Below are positions 1-12,830 of a DNA stretch of 64,000 nucleotides, piece after piece. The notes beneath the pieces are model-generated. The model had not been told where the DNA came from. It worked only from the letters and a program-made list of their open reading frames with translations, and did not search any database. Source of the DNA: Larix kaempferi (Eukaryota > Streptophyta > Pinopsida > Pinales > Pinaceae); contig BSBM01000068.1 of assembly GCA_027924585.1 (NCBI GenBank), positions 10,936,001-11,000,000 on the forward strand, read 5' to 3'. How positions within the stretch are numbered: the first letter of the stretch is position 1; each line of letters opens with the position of its first letter. The translations under genes and the position numbers were made by a program.

Positions 1-2095
1 GGACTGCTTCGGGAAGCATGAAACTGCCCAAACTGCCTCCTAGAGTGCCTGCGCTGTCAAGGTGAGGGCACCAGTGTGTTTGGGAGGGGGTTGATATGGA
101 AAAATCAGGTGGTTGGACAAGCCCCTCCATGCACATCTCCCTAGGTGAACTAAGTGAATCCCATCACTGCTCTGACAAGGTCTCCGACAGACCAAAACTG
201 CACTAAGAAAGCCTGCTGAGGCTCCATCATCATTTTAACTGCTCGAAACTGAAACAAACTATCTCATTGGACTCAAAAGGTCCAAATCCATCTAATATGT
301 ATACTCATACACCATATAAACCTCTGCATCGTCCAAAATAAATACTCATCATATCCAGCAGACCAAATAATAATAATCTGTAAAAATGATGAAAAGTACA
401 AATAATCATCATAGGACTGAAACCACTGCATAAGCCCACCATGGTGACCTGTATCAGACCATATATCATCTATCTGTAACATCTGAGGTCTTCCATCTCA
501 TGTCATGTGGTTGACTTTTGGTCAAACTGAGGTTTGACCAAGTCAACACAACCAAAATATGACCCAAACTATCATCAAGCTGCTGCAAGGTGTCAAGGGT
601 TAAAAGATGCTTTACAATCCATTCACATAGAAATTATAACAAGAAGTAATAATTACTGGAGATCTAAATCCAAATATAATATGTCATTAATTATTATTAA
701 TTACTCAGACAAGACTTTCAAGGTCATACTCACTTCATAGTTGTGATCAATTTGCTAGTGAAGGGTGAAGGCTAAGAATGACATGGCTAGGCTAAAGGTT
801 GAATTACTAACTTGACACTATGACACTTTGGAAATGGATAAGGGAATACACACCATAGCATATAGTGGACAAGCAACAACACAAGGAATGGCGGTGTCTC
901 ACAAATGGATAAGTTGTTCAAATAGTGTTTATTCACCTTACACAGATGCGCACAATCCATAATACAAAAGAGGCCAACAATATTTTTGATATAGCATTTA
1001 AGTTCCATTGCTTTTTGGGCCTAGAGTTTCCATAGCCTTTGATCTATGTGTGTTTATAAACACATTGCATAGATTTACATTTATTTAGGATTTTTGCTGC
1101 AGGGGTGTTTTTAAGGCACTTGTTTACTTGAGCACTTCTAGGTTTGTCACAGACAGCTTGTTTACCTAGGTATTTACATTTCACAAAAGATATAACATTT
1201 TATTTCATAGCCATTTTCATTTGGCTTGCCTTTCATTCATGTGTGTTTATAAACACATTGCATGAATGGGATTTTCATACAAGATATAACATTTCATTTC
1301 CCATACTTTGTATTCATGGCAGCACTAAAAGTTTCAGGTTTATCCAACACAACTTTAGTGACTAGGGGGATTTCTCAAGGAAATCCAACTCACCATAGGT
1401 AAGTTTTGTCACCAACTCAGCGCCGAGACACAATAAACAGGGAAGCTCATCCAGCACAGAGGCTACAGTGGGGAAAAGTTCTCCATGCCACTACTCAAGT
1501 AGTAAGTCAGGGTGATAAACTAAAAGGTAGGTAATGGATGGATGAAGACAATGAATAATGGAGCCAACACTAGCAAGCCAAGGTATGGTGGAATGATCAC
1601 CTCTATTCTCCCTAAGCAGGGTAAAACCAATGAGTATGAATAGTGAACTTCTAAGTTTGAGTAGGGACAATATAATATATATATAACAAGATCAACCAGG
1701 TCCACATATCTATATGATCGCCAGATCATGATACTAAATGCTAAGACATGCCATAAGAATGAATATAAAAGCAATATAACCACAACACCATGATATACCT
1801 GCTGAGTCATATACCTAAATGCTCATCCTCTAAACCATCATTTGTCCTCTTAAAATGCTACTGTATCTCTGGGCACTACTGACTGCTCATGTACAAATGG
1901 TATAATTGCTACATCGTCATCTTTCTGAGTGTCCTGAGACTCAGTCATGGCATGGGAATATATACTGTCTAAAATATGATAGTGATCCAATATAGATGCT
2001 CATCTCAGCATCTCAATGCAAGGGAACTGGCTGAATAATGTACTTGAATCAGAAAAATAATGTATGGTTTCCCGACTACTATATATGTTATAACA
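1..2095 (-). mobile_element. Right end of a reverse-oriented subfamily-A giant LTR
   Basis: This stretch matches 7861-9965 closely in the same orientation and the start of LTR-A1 (2538 to about 4620) in reverse. It ends at 2095 with GTTATAACA, the reverse complement of the family's LTR start. The next base lies in internal-region sequence of a plus-strand relative, homologous to 14949 onward, so this LTR appears to have inserted into that element. The left part, any partner LTR and any target duplication lie outside the window. No gene is seen; the short ORFs here are not conserved between copies. Confidence 0.8.
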
Positions 2096-2537
2096 GGAAC
2101 TGAATAAGCCTGCTTGGGCAATAATTAGTCTTTTCCGCCATTGAGTATGGCACCATTTTGTCTTTTTCCTAAGCTCACTTTTTGAAGCTCGTAGTGTAGT
2201 CCTGAGTACTTTCCATTTTCTTTTCCTGCACAATAAAAATAAAACTTTTCCAGTTATGTTAGTAGATTATATTTATTTTCTGCATTTATATTTCGTGCAT
2301 TTCAGTTTCAGTATTGTTGTTTATTTGAGATTTATGTATATACATGCATTGTTCTGACTTCCGGTCTATGAGTTTGGTATAGCTCTGGCCATTTTGCAGA
2401 TAGCAGGTGATATGCTGGTAGCAGTTTCATAGATAGAGTGTTGGATCATGGATACGAGTAGCAAAGGGAAAGGACCAGAGATTTTGAGGTTCTCAAGCGC
2501 TCTTTTTAGCAGAGCACTTGTCCTAGCTAGATCCAGA
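2096..2537 (+). mobile_element. 3' internal remnant of an upstream subfamily-A unit
   Basis: These 442 bp align with 14949-15387, the noncoding 3' end of the complete A element's internal region, and lead directly into LTR-A1. Internal sequence therefore lies on both sides of LTR-A1, so an upstream unit shared that LTR. The rest of the upstream unit lies left of the window, beyond the reverse LTR. No protein-coding part remains. Confidence 0.75.
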
Positions 2538-5119
2538 TGTTATCACATTTATAGTAGCCAGGCTACCATACACTATTTTTCATATTCCACTACACTTTTC
2601 AGCCAGTTCCCTTACATTGAGATGCTGAGATGAGCATCTATTATGGATCACAATTATATTATGGACAACAGTTTTGTTCCCCATGCCATGACTGAGTTTC
2701 AAGACACTCAGAGAGATGACCAATGTAGACATTTAGCCATATATACAGAGTAGTCAGTATTTCCTAGAGTTATAGCAGCAGTTTCAGAGGACATATGTTG
2801 GTTAAGATTATGTGCATTTAGGTATATGACTCAACAGGTATATTCTTGTGTTATGGCTATGTTGCTTTTATATTCATTCTTGTAGCATGTCTTAGCATTT
2901 AGTACCATGATCTGGAAATCATATAGATATGTGGTCCTGGTTGTGTCTTTATATATATTATTTTGTCCCCACTCAGACTTAGAAGTTCATTATCCATACT
3001 GATTGGTTTTACCCTCCCTAGGGAGAATAGAGGTGATCATTCCCACCATACTTTGGCTTGCTAGTGTTGGTCTCATTATTCACTGTCTTCACCCATCCAT
3101 TACCTACCAGTTTGTTGATTACCTTGACTTACTACTTGACTAGTGGCATGGAGGACCTTCCCTCGCTTTAGCCTATGTGTTGGATGAGCTTCCTTGTTTC
3201 TTGTGTCTTGGATCTGAGTTGTTGACAGAACTTACCTTTGGTGAGTTGGATTGTAGTACTAAATCATTCTTGTCGGTTGTCTCGATGTTTGGCACTGGTA
3301 CGAAGTCCCCCTAGTCACTTAAGATGTGTTGGATAAAACTGAAAGCTCATGTACTACTTATGGAAACTTATGTAAATTCACCCATGGAAATTGTAAACTC
3401 TAGAATGTGTTTCTTAACACATGTGAGTAAAGGGCAAGAGCAATGAAACGCTATAAATACTCCTTGAAGAGTATAAGAAAGGTCTAAAAAGCAATGGTTC
3501 TTACACTCTATATCTAAACGATTGTTGACCTTATGTATATGTATGAACATGCCCTGGATGCAAGCTGCAATTAGTTGTGCTTCTTAGCACACCTAAGATC
3601 TGAAGGGTTATGTAGGCCAAAAAGGCCATAAAGTGAAATCAATGGATCCTAATGAACTTGGATCATCTTTTATAAAAGTAGACATGATGCCTAAAATGAA
3701 TAAGCACTCTTTAAACAACTTACTCATATGTGAGACACTGCCATCCCCCGTGTTACTGCTTGTCCAGCATATGTTAGAGTGTGTATTCCCTTTCCATTTC
3801 CAAAGTGTCACAATGTCAAGTCAGTAGTCATCCTTTAGCCTAGCCTTTTAATTTTTAGCCCTCATCCTTCACTAGCAAATTGATCACAACTATGAAGTGA
3901 GTATGGTCTTGAAAGTCTGGTCTGAGTAATAATAATAATTTAGGACCTTATATATTTGGTTTTAGATCGCCAGTAAATGATTACTTCTTGTTATAATTAT
4001 TACTTCAATGAATTGTAGCGCATGCTTTAACCTTTGGCACTTGTAGCAGTTTTGATGATATCCAGAGTTATATTATTGGTCATTTTGACTTGGTAAAACC
4101 TAGTTTGACCAAAGTCAAGCACGGGACATGAGGTGGACAGACCTCAAATGATGCAAAGATATGATATATGGTTTGGTATAGGTCACCAGGTGGTTCTATG
4201 CAGTGGTTTCAGGCTTATGATGATGATTTGTGCTTTTCAGCACTTTTACAGAGCATTATTATTTGGTCCATCAGGTATGTTGGTTATTTTATATGATCAT
4301 GCATAGATCTATATGGTGTATGAGTACACATCCTAGATGGATTTGGGCTCTCTGAGTCCAATGAGACAGTCTATTTTCAGTTACGGGTAGTTACATTGAT
4401 TTTTGGCCTCAGTTAGGCGTCTTAGTGCAGTTTTGGCCTGTCAGATGGCCTATCATGGCAGAGGTTGGACTTGACTGGTTCACCTAGGGCGTTGTGCATG
4501 GAGGGGGGTGGGCCAACCACTTTTTATTACTATATTACCCCCCTTCTAGAGAGCCTGGTTGGCTCACCTTGGCAGCGTAGGCACTCGAGGAGGCAGTTTG
4601 GGCAGTTTCACACTTCCTAAGGCAGATTAAAAATGGTAAAAATGGCTACTGAAGGATTCGATTTGACTACTAATGCAAGGGCTTGGCATGGGATGATCTT
4701 TGATGATGAGTTGGATGTCTTCCATACTTTCTCCAGCAGTTTTAGCTTTCAGTGGGTCCTACACTAATCACTTCGTCATTTTATATGGATTTCTGGAGCC
4801 TCCAAAGGCTCAGGAATTTTCCAGAGAGGCATGATTTGGTGCTTAGATTATCATTTTGATGCTATTGTGCCATGGGGATTGACCAAGGGGGCTAGATATT
4901 GCACCTTGGACCCACCATGAGCTAGATCTTATGTTTATTCATTGACATTTGGTGGGACCCCCTCTCTTAGGGCGATTTGGTCCATTGATGTATTGTACTG
5001 TTATATTGATCCATGTACTTTTATGTTGAGCTCATTTCAACCATTGATTTGCTCACTTTGATCTTTTAATCTTAGCCATCCATTCAAAAGGTGGTTAGGG
5101 TTTTGGTATCTCTCCATCC

Positions 5120-5127
5120 TATTTAAA
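5120..5127 (+). promoter_or_regulatory. Putative LTR-A1 TATA box
   Basis: TATTTAAA is followed by a GA-rich stretch and CTTCTCATTGTAAAG. The same arrangement occurs in LTR-A2 (24722) and, reversed, in the solo LTR (7363-7370). Conservation across the copies supports this as the U3/R promoter region. Confidence 0.5.
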
Positions 5128-5391
5128 GGAGAGAGCTTCTCATTGTAAAGTGTCTTTGGCTCTTGGAATCTTGACAATAGAAAAAATTCTTGTGGAAATT
5201 CTTGGGTCCACTTTGCATCTGGTGTTCTTAGATGGTGATTGGAAATTCTATTGCATCCTAGAATTTGGATATTTTTTGTAAGATCTATCTTTTTTGAAAA
5301 CTTTGTCTTGTCTACATGAGGGCGACTTCAACTTGGGAGTTTTTGCAAGGCTTCCCCAACTCGCTTGGCTTGGCATTCGCTGTATTAGGGG

Positions 5392-5396
5392 GTTAT
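5392..5396. repeat. Target-site duplication flanking the solo LTR (left copy)
   Basis: GTTAT at 5392-5396 pairs with ATTAT at 9966-9970, a 4/5 match. The uninterrupted target, GGGGGTTATCATTAG, is visible in LTR-A2 near 24990-25005, which confirms the insertion point. Confidence 0.7.
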
Positions 5397-8300
5397 TGTT
5401 CTCACCTGACTTGTAGTTACCCCTATTGATGTATCCATTAATGGATGGAAATAGGGAAGGGAAACTCAAAAGGTGCAATCACGATCACCTCGACTTCCAA
5501 TAGATGGTTGTCACGCCAATCGAGGCAACCTTCACCTTATGCTATCTAGTCCAGACAACAAAGGGGGAGACCCATATCTACTCCCGACAGGAGAGACCAA
5601 ACCAAAACACCAAATCAAGTTAAGTATAAGTGTAGTATTGTAAGGTGTATGGTTTACCCTAGACCTAAGGATGAAGTCACAAGATAAATAAGGGGTTCAA
5701 TGAGTATAGCTTTGTTTCATTATTGATGTGAGAGTGACTTATAGTATTTGAAATAAGATCCAGGATTTAAGTACTAGTCAATTGTGAGAAAATCCACTGC
5801 CTTGGGAACCGTGTCCAATGCAGGATAGTTTAAGGGTTGAATTGGGGCTAACCAGTACTAGAGATAAGCTTGATTGTAAGGTATGACAATGTCAAGGAAT
5901 TCAATCAACCCAAACAAGGATCGAACCACAAGTTAACTCAACCATCTAGGAAAGTCGAATGAGCTTGGAGAAAGATCAGTGCCTTGGGAATTGGGACAAA
6001 TGGAGTCAAAGAGAAGTTAACTTGTAGATAATGACCCCTATAACATAAGACAAGTGGGATACTAAAGGTTTGATAGATGGATCTATCTAGATCTAATAGT
6101 TCATGATGTGACCTAAGTGGACCACAATCCCTTAAAACAAGGAATGCTATCCCCAAGCAAGATTTCACAAAATGGCCTACTAGACATAGGTTTCAAGGTA
6201 TGCTTGTTCCAAATCCACCAAAATCTCAAATACCCACGTCCTATAAGTGGACAAACTCAATCTCCCCAAGAAGTGCGACTTTGCCCAAGGAGGGTTAAAA
6301 CTGGGATAAATGGGATCAAGACAAGTCCAATGGCCACCAAAAGTTAGATCCAAGTAGTTTAGGCAAGTGTTAATGTGGATCTAGAAAATCAAGGCAATCC
6401 AGTGGTTAGATCTTACTAGATCTGAGATTTAAGATACCAAGTGGTCCAAAATTGGGTTTTAATCCCTTCAAATGTGGAATAGGGCCCACAAGGTAGAAAT
6501 CACTAAAGTGACAGTCTAGAGGTAGGTTATTGGATATGTAGATTGCAGATCAAGTGAAATCTCAGCTACCCATGTACTAGATCTAGGTTAACTCACCCAA
6601 ACCAAGGAGTGCGATCTCACTTGGAGAGGCTAAGTTGCCTTGGGAAGAGGGTTAAATGGAGGCCAATTCTCACCAAACTATAGATCTGGGATGCTGTGGA
6701 TAATATAGAGGTGGGTTTTAAATTTTACCCAAGGAGCCACTAGATCTTTGTAGATCTGAGAAAATGTAAAATGAGGGTTTGTAAATTTGGGGGTTTTAAC
6801 AATGAAGTAATTGTGCCAATGGATTGGAACCAAGAAAAGAAGAACAAACCTGTGGATCTTACCTGGGTAACCTTGTAGATTCCTTGATGATGATGATCTA
6901 TGCAAACAAGATCAATTTGAGAAGCTTCGAGGTAGTTTTCTATGAAATCGATTTAGTCGAAGGAAGCCAATGCGCCCTCTCTCCTGCACAACAAACGTCA
7001 ACAATATCAGATTTGATGCAATCAAGAGATAAGACTAATGCCACAAGAGAAATAACAGAAAGATAGCATATATCACAATGATACTAATGATAACCCCCTG
7101 ATACAAGCGAATGTCAAGTAGATCGATTTGAAGAAGCCTTGCAAAATCACCCTAGTTGAAGTCGCCCTCCTATATACAAGACACAGATTTTCAAAATATA
7201 TAGATCTTACCACAAATACCCAAATGCTAGGATGCAATAGACTTTCCAATCACCATCTAAGAACACCAGATGCAAAGGAGACCACAAGAATTTCCACAAG
7301 AGAATTTTTCTATATCAAGATTCCAAGAGCCAAAGACCCCTTTACAATGAGAAGCTCTCTCCTTTAAATAGAAAGGAGAGGCACCAAAACCCTAACCACT
7401 TTTTGAATGAGTGGCTAAGATTAAAAGATCAAAATGTCTAATCAATGGTTGAGATGAGCTCAACAATAAAATACATGGATCACTAATAAAATATAACCAT
7501 AAGTGGACAAAATCGCCCTACGAGAGGGGATCCCACCAAATCATGATGACAAAATATAACATCTAGATCTTGGTGGGTCCAAGGGGTAATTTTAGACACC
7601 CTTGGTCAACCCCCATAGCACAATAATAATAAAATAGTCATCAAAGCACCAAATCGTGCCTCTATGGACAAATCGTGGGCCTTAGGAGGCCCCAGAAATC
7701 ATCAAAAAATGCCATAAGTGATGGATGTGGGTCCCGATGAAGCTGAAACTACTGGAGAAGGCATGGAAGACATCCCACTCATCATCACTAATCATCCCAT
7801 GCAAAAAAAATTCCTCAGTAGCCCAAATCGAATTCCTCTGTAGCCATTTCTACCGATTCTGAACTGCATCGGGAAATGTGAAACTACCCAAACTGCCTCC
7901 TGGAATGCCTGTGCTGTCAAGGTGAGGGCACCAGTGTGTCCGGGAGGGGGGTAATATGGTAAAATAAAGTGGCCGGACCACCCCCTCCATGCATAGCACC
8001 CTAGGTGAACCAAATAAAATCCATCTCTGCTCTGACAGGGTCTCCGACAGACCAAAACGGCACTAGGATAGCCTACTGAGGCTCAATCATCACTGTAACT
8101 TCCCGGAACTGCAAGTAGACTGTCTCGTTGGACTCATAAGGTCCAAAACTATCCAAGATGTGTACTCATACACCATATGGATCTCTGCATGATCATATAA
8201 TATATCCAATATGCCCAAACAGGTGAAATAATAATAATCTGTAAATGATCAAATAATGTTGAGAACCATAAATCATCATCATAAACCTGTATCTGAAGCA

Positions 8301-9965
8301 TAGAACCATCATGTACATGTACATAGACCATATATCATCTATATGTATCATCATAAGGTCCAACTATCTCATGTCCTGTGGTTGACCTTGGTCAAACTAG
8401 GTTTGACCAAGTCAACATGACCAAAAATAACTCAGACTATCATCAGAAGCTGCTGCAGAGTGTCAAAGGTTAATGCATGCTCTACAATTCATTCAAATAA
8501 AAATTATAACAACAAGTGATCATTACTGGCGATCTAAATCCAAATATATAATGTCATTAATTATTATTATGACTCGGACTAGACTTTCAAGACCATACTC
8601 ACTTCATAGTTGTGATCAATTTGCTAGTGAAGGGTGAAGGCTTAAGATAAACTGGCTAGGCCAAGGGATGAATTAATGATTCAACATTGTGACACTTCTG
8701 ATATGGGCAAGGGAATACACACCATAGCATATACTGAATGAGCAACAACACAGGGAATGGCGGTGTCTCACAAATGGATAAGTTGTTGAAAGAGGGTTTA
8801 TTCACCTTTAACAGATGTGCACAATCCATAATACAAATGAGGCCAGCAATTATTTTTTTATAGCATTTAAGTTCCATTGCTTTTGGGCCTGAAGTTTCCA
8901 TAGCCTTTGATCTATGTGTGTTTATAAACACATTGCATATATTTACATTTATTTTAGGATTTTTGCTGCATATGTGTTTTTAAGGCACTTGTTTACCTGA
9001 GCACTTCTAGGTGTGTCATAGATAGCTTGTTTACCTAGGTATTTACATTTCACAATAGATATAACATTTTATTTCATAGCCATTTTCATTTGGCTTTCCT
9101 TTCATTCATGTGTGTTTAGAAACACATTGCATGAACGGGCTTTTCCTACAAGATATAACATTTCATTTTCATGATTTGTATTCATGGAAGCACTAAAAGT
9201 TTCAGGTTTAGCCAACACAACTTTAGCGACTAGGGGGAATTCACGAGGAAATCCAACTCACCATAGGTAAGTTTTGTCACCAACTCAGAGCCGAGACACA
9301 ATAAACAAGGAAGCTCCTCCAATACAGAGGCTACAGTGGGGAAAATTCCTCCATGCCACTAGTCAAGTAGTAAGTCAGGGTGATAAACTAAAATGTAGGC
9401 AATGGATGGATGAAGACAGTGAATAATGGAGCCAACACTAGCAAGCCAGGGTATGGTGGAATGATCACCTCTATTCTCCCTAAGGAGGGTAAAATCAATG
9501 AGTATGAATAGTGAACTTCTAAGTCTGAGTAGGGACAATAGGATATATATAATAAGATCAACCAAGTCCACATATCTATATGATCGCTAGATCATGACAC
9601 TAGATGCTAAGACATGCCATAAGAATGAATATAAAAGCAATATAACCACAACACCATGATATACCTGCTGAGTCATATACCTGAATGCTCATCCTCTGAA
9701 CGATCATCTGTCCTCTAAAACTGCTACTATAACTCTGGGCACTATTGACTGCTCGTGTACAAATGGTATAATAGCTACATCGATCCTCTCTCTGAGTGTC
9801 CTGAGACTCAGTCATGGCAAGGGGAGTATATATAGTATCCAAAATCTGATAGTGATCCAATATAGATGCTCATCTCGACATCTCAATGCAAGGGAACTAG
9901 TTGAATAGTGTACCGCAATCAAAAAAATAATGTGTGGTAGCCCAACTACTATATATGTGATAATA
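5397..9965 (-). mobile_element. Solo giant LTR, subfamily A, inserted in reverse in LTR-A1
   Basis: This 4569-bp LTR starts TGTTCTCACC and ends GTGATAATA, with CA decayed to TA. It has no internal region, which fits LTR-LTR recombination after insertion. It is about 670 bp longer than LTR-A1/A2. Most of the extra lies between about 5900 and 6900, where CCAAGG-type motifs recur, so A1/A2 probably carry a deletion in U5. No supported coding region lies inside. Confidence 0.85.
7363..7370 (-). promoter_or_regulatory. Putative TATA box of the solo LTR
   Basis: TATTTAAA on the minus strand is followed by GGAGAGAGCTTCTCATTGTAAAG, the same layout as in LTR-A1 and LTR-A2. Confidence 0.45.
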
Positions 9966-9970
9966 ATTAT
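9966..9970. repeat. Target-site duplication of the solo LTR (right copy)
   Basis: ATTAT at this site corresponds to GTTAT at 5392-5396. LTR-A1 resumes at 9971 with CATTAGTATCATTG. Confidence 0.65.
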
Positions 9971-11014
9971 CATTAGTATCATTGTGATCTATGCTATCTT
10001 TCTGTTATTTCTCTTGTGGCATTAGTCTTTATCTCTTGAAGCATCAAATCTAATATGGTTGACGTTTGTTGTGCAGGAGAGAGGGCGCATTGGCTTCCTT
10101 GGGTAAATCGACTTCATAGAAAACTACCTCAAATATTCTCAAATTGATCGGGTTTGCATAGATCATCACCATCAATGCATCTACAAGGTTATCCAAGTAA
10201 GATCCATAGGTTTGTTCACTATTTATTGGTTCCAATCCATTGGCATCTCCATTTTACTGTTAAAACCCTAAGTTAAAATCAACTAAAAATTCTAGAGATC
10301 AAATCCCTTGATCAATTGGCAAATCCTTTATGGGTATTATAGATCGGGTAAATCCCAAAGTGGGTTCTCAAGGGTGTCATCCTTGGGGACTACATTGGCC
10401 CATTTTCCCAGGCACTGAGCTTCTCCCAACCCTCATGACTTTCCATACTAGGCCAATTTTTTAGTGTTTTGACCTCTTTTCTAAGACTTGGGTGCATTGA
10501 TACTATCATACCTATCAAACAAGTCCATCTTTGGTACTGGTTAGTCCCAATCCTGTCCCTAACCACCCTGCATTGGACACAGTTCCCAAGGCAGTGGATT
10601 TTCACATCATTGACTAATACCTTGATTATGGATCTAGTGTTTAATCTCATAAGTCACTTGCATAACCAAGTTGGATCAAATTTACCTTGCTTAAGCCTCT
10701 TGATCCAGTCCATTACTCACCTTGTGACTTCATCCATAGATCTAGGGCTTACTTCACCATACACTTTACATACTTCATCCCTATTTGATTTGATCTGGTG
10801 TCTTGGTCTGATCTCTCTTATCGGAAGTAGATATGGGTTTCCCCATTGTTGTCTTGGGCTAAGATAACATAAAGTCAAGATTGCCTCGATTGGTGTGACA
10901 ACCATCCATCGGGAGTCAAGGCTATCTTGGTTTCACCTCTTTGGTTTCACATCCCCTCTACCATCCCTATAGATCCACCTTTAGGGGCAACTACAAGTTT
11001 GGTGATAACATTTT

Positions 11015-11032
11015 TGGCACTTTTGCTCGGGA
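11015..11032 (+). promoter_or_regulatory. Primer-binding site, degenerate tRNA-Asp type
   Basis: TGGCACTTTTGCTCGGGA lies four bases after the end of LTR-A1. It matches the complement of the plant tRNA-Asp 3' end at about 13 of 18 positions. The same spacing occurs in the B elements, where the match is better. It marks the start of minus-strand cDNA synthesis. Confidence 0.6.
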
Positions 11033-11207
11033 GGTAGAGGCTTACCTTCAGTGTCTATGAGTGTCCGTGCGTTAATCCTTATCTTATCGCATTCGGTATG
11101 TTGCCTTCATGATTTTATTTTCAATCTTATAATTATCCCAATCACCATTTTAGTTTTCACTCATCTCACCTCTCCTACGACATATTTTATTTCGGTGAAT
11201 TACTTGT

Positions 11208-11540
11208 GTGGTTCACCTGGAAACTCTACCCCGTGACTCTACTGAGGACCGAACCCAATGTATAAATCCTAAGTTCTTAGATCGTCTTAATCTTGAAGGA
11301 ACCCCTATAACTTATATTTGGAACAGAAGACCAATCAAACAAAACTCTTCCAATTTCCTTTGGAAGATCTATAATCACTCTTCTTCTCCGAATCATTCTT
11401 TGGGATCTCCTTCAACCTCATCTAATCCAATGGCCGGAACAAATACTGGTGGAAACCAGAATGTTCCTCCTCCCCCACAGAATCCTAGGATTTTTGGAAG
11501 GAAGGCTAAGCCATCTCCTTTAGATTTTTTTCAAATCTAA
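11208..11540 (+). pseudogene. Gag N-terminal segment (A element)
   Basis: About 110 residues rich in Ser, Pro and Asn, ending in SPLDFFQI before a stop. The B elements have the same segment, with EGTPLTY, NRILGSP and SPLDFSQVL motifs, and with PYNTRSK upstream, a motif I associate with gypsy Gag N-termini. The window gives no evidence of a separate function. The listed start is a GTG and not a credible initiation codon. Confidence 0.6.
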
Positions 11541-11555
11541 GGGCCCCCCCATGAC

Positions 11556-12125
11556 ATGCTTGAGAAGTATTTTGAAAAGGTTCCCAAATTCGATGGAGTG
11601 TCTTCTATATCCATTGAAGATCATGTTGATAAAGTTTGGGAACATATGGAAGTATATGGAGCATCTGAAGATGTTTTCATGAGGGGTCTCCTAGCATCTT
11701 TGGAAGGAGATGTCCGGAAGTGGTTTGACAGGCTTCCTGCTTCATCCATTGATGGGTATGACAATTTTGTTAACAAGCTTAATAGTGAGTGGTCCCGAAA
11801 GTTAGATGGGAAGTTTCTCTTACATCAACTGTTTGATATCAAGAAAATAGAAAACGAAACAATCCATGAATTTAACTTAATATTTGACAAGACTATAGCT
11901 AATATCCCTGAAGAGATTAAATCGAAAGATCAAGCGATTGTTTTTCATTATTTGAATGCATTCAAAGGATGGATTGGCTATCACTTGAAGGATAAGAGTC
12001 CCAATGACTTAAAGACTTCCCAATTTAATGCAAATATGGCTGAGAAGAATGCAACATCTATGGGGAAACAAAAAAAATTCAACCACTTTACCCCATCCAC
12101 TTCTAGATCTAACCCTAAGCTCTGA
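11556..12125 (+). pseudogene. Gag capsid-like domain (A element)
   Basis: These 189 residues carry the retrotransposon Gag pattern: an opening KYFEKVPKFDG, then FMRGLLASLEGDVRKWF, then FVNKLNSEWSRK and HEFNLIFDKTIANIP. The G-D-x-x-K-W-F core is typical of Ty3/gypsy Gag, which assembles into the cytoplasmic particle that packages element RNA. The upstream stop at 11538-11540 falls in SPLDFFQI-stop-GPPHDM and the downstream stop replaces a Lys codon. Three homologous copies at about 43300-43800, 51579-52190 and 59950-60289 support the assignment. No CCHC zinc knuckle follows. Confidence 0.85.
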
Positions 12126-12830
12126 AAGCCCAAGGAGCCTGTGAGTGAGCCAAAGGAATCAAAGGACACATTAGAGACCATGCAAGAGATGATGAGGAAA
12201 CTAACTGTCCTAACTAAGAGTGTCACAATTTTAAATGATCCCGAGAGACATAGGAACCCTTATGGCCCTAAACCTTATTGGAACAACAATAGAAGGCCTG
12301 AGGGGGATAAGAATAGACGACAACCTGATCATCCAAAAAATTCTGAAAAGAAGAATGTAAATTGGTGTGATGAAACAGAAGGAGAGCCTTCTGACACCAA
12401 TTATCCTGATGGCCAACCTGATAACATCAATTTTATTAATGACTTATCTTTTGATGACGATTTTGGAAGAATCCTTCTAGAAGAAGAGCCATGGGAGCAA
12501 GAAGAAGAAATAATTGAAGAACCTAGCTCCTCATGTTGTGCCATAAATCTCCTTGAACCTAAGGAACAACGAAATTTTCAAATCGATAAAAGTGGAAGTA
12601 ACTCCCAACCTTCTTTCCTTGACAAACGCAAAAAGATTAATGAAGATAAAGAGGAAGAAGAAGATTTTGTGACTAATGATTATGATCTAAAAATTGATAT
12701 GAAGAAAGAGTTAGGCAAAATTATGTGTAATATCCCTGTCACTAAGTTGATGAAAGTGCCCTCTGTTAGAAGCCAAGTAGAGGAGTTCTTTGATGGTATG
12801 GCCAAGAGAATACTCCTGAGGTTGTCTTAG
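12126..12830 (+). pseudogene. Charged Gag-protease linker (A element)
   Basis: The frame continues from the capsid-like domain after one stop. It carries a conserved helix (ETMQEMMRKLTVLT), the motif YGPKPYWN, then acidic and lysine-rich stretches and the helix KKELGKIMCNIPVTKLMKVPS. The B copies keep the same order, with MHEMVKNLTLLTRDLA, YGPKPYWNQQKKP and ERELDKVMHNIPLTELMKI. There is no zinc knuckle, so RNA binding may rest on these basic stretches; that is inference. Confidence 0.65.

Larger units (their letters stand above)
2538..11010 (+). repeat. LTR-A1 (5' LTR), split by a solo LTR
   Basis: Real LTR sequence is 2538-5396 plus 9971-11010, about 3899 bp. It starts TGTTATCACA and ends GGTGATAACA, an inverted terminal repeat longer than the usual TG/CA. 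A TATA-like box lies about 2.6 kb from the start, so U3 is very long. The second copy is LTR-A2. Small ORFs inside, such as the 132-residue frame at 10469-10867, lie in U5, have no recognisable domain and are not kept as genes. Confidence 0.85.

Noticed and set aside
5248-7367. Small ORFs in the first 10 kb as host genes
   Set aside because: They fall within LTR copies, differ between copies, and have no introns, domains or promoter context that would support a gene.
10469-10867. A 132-residue plus-strand ORF
   Set aside because: It lies inside U5 of LTR-A1, has no domain, and its counterpart in LTR-A2 is not kept open.
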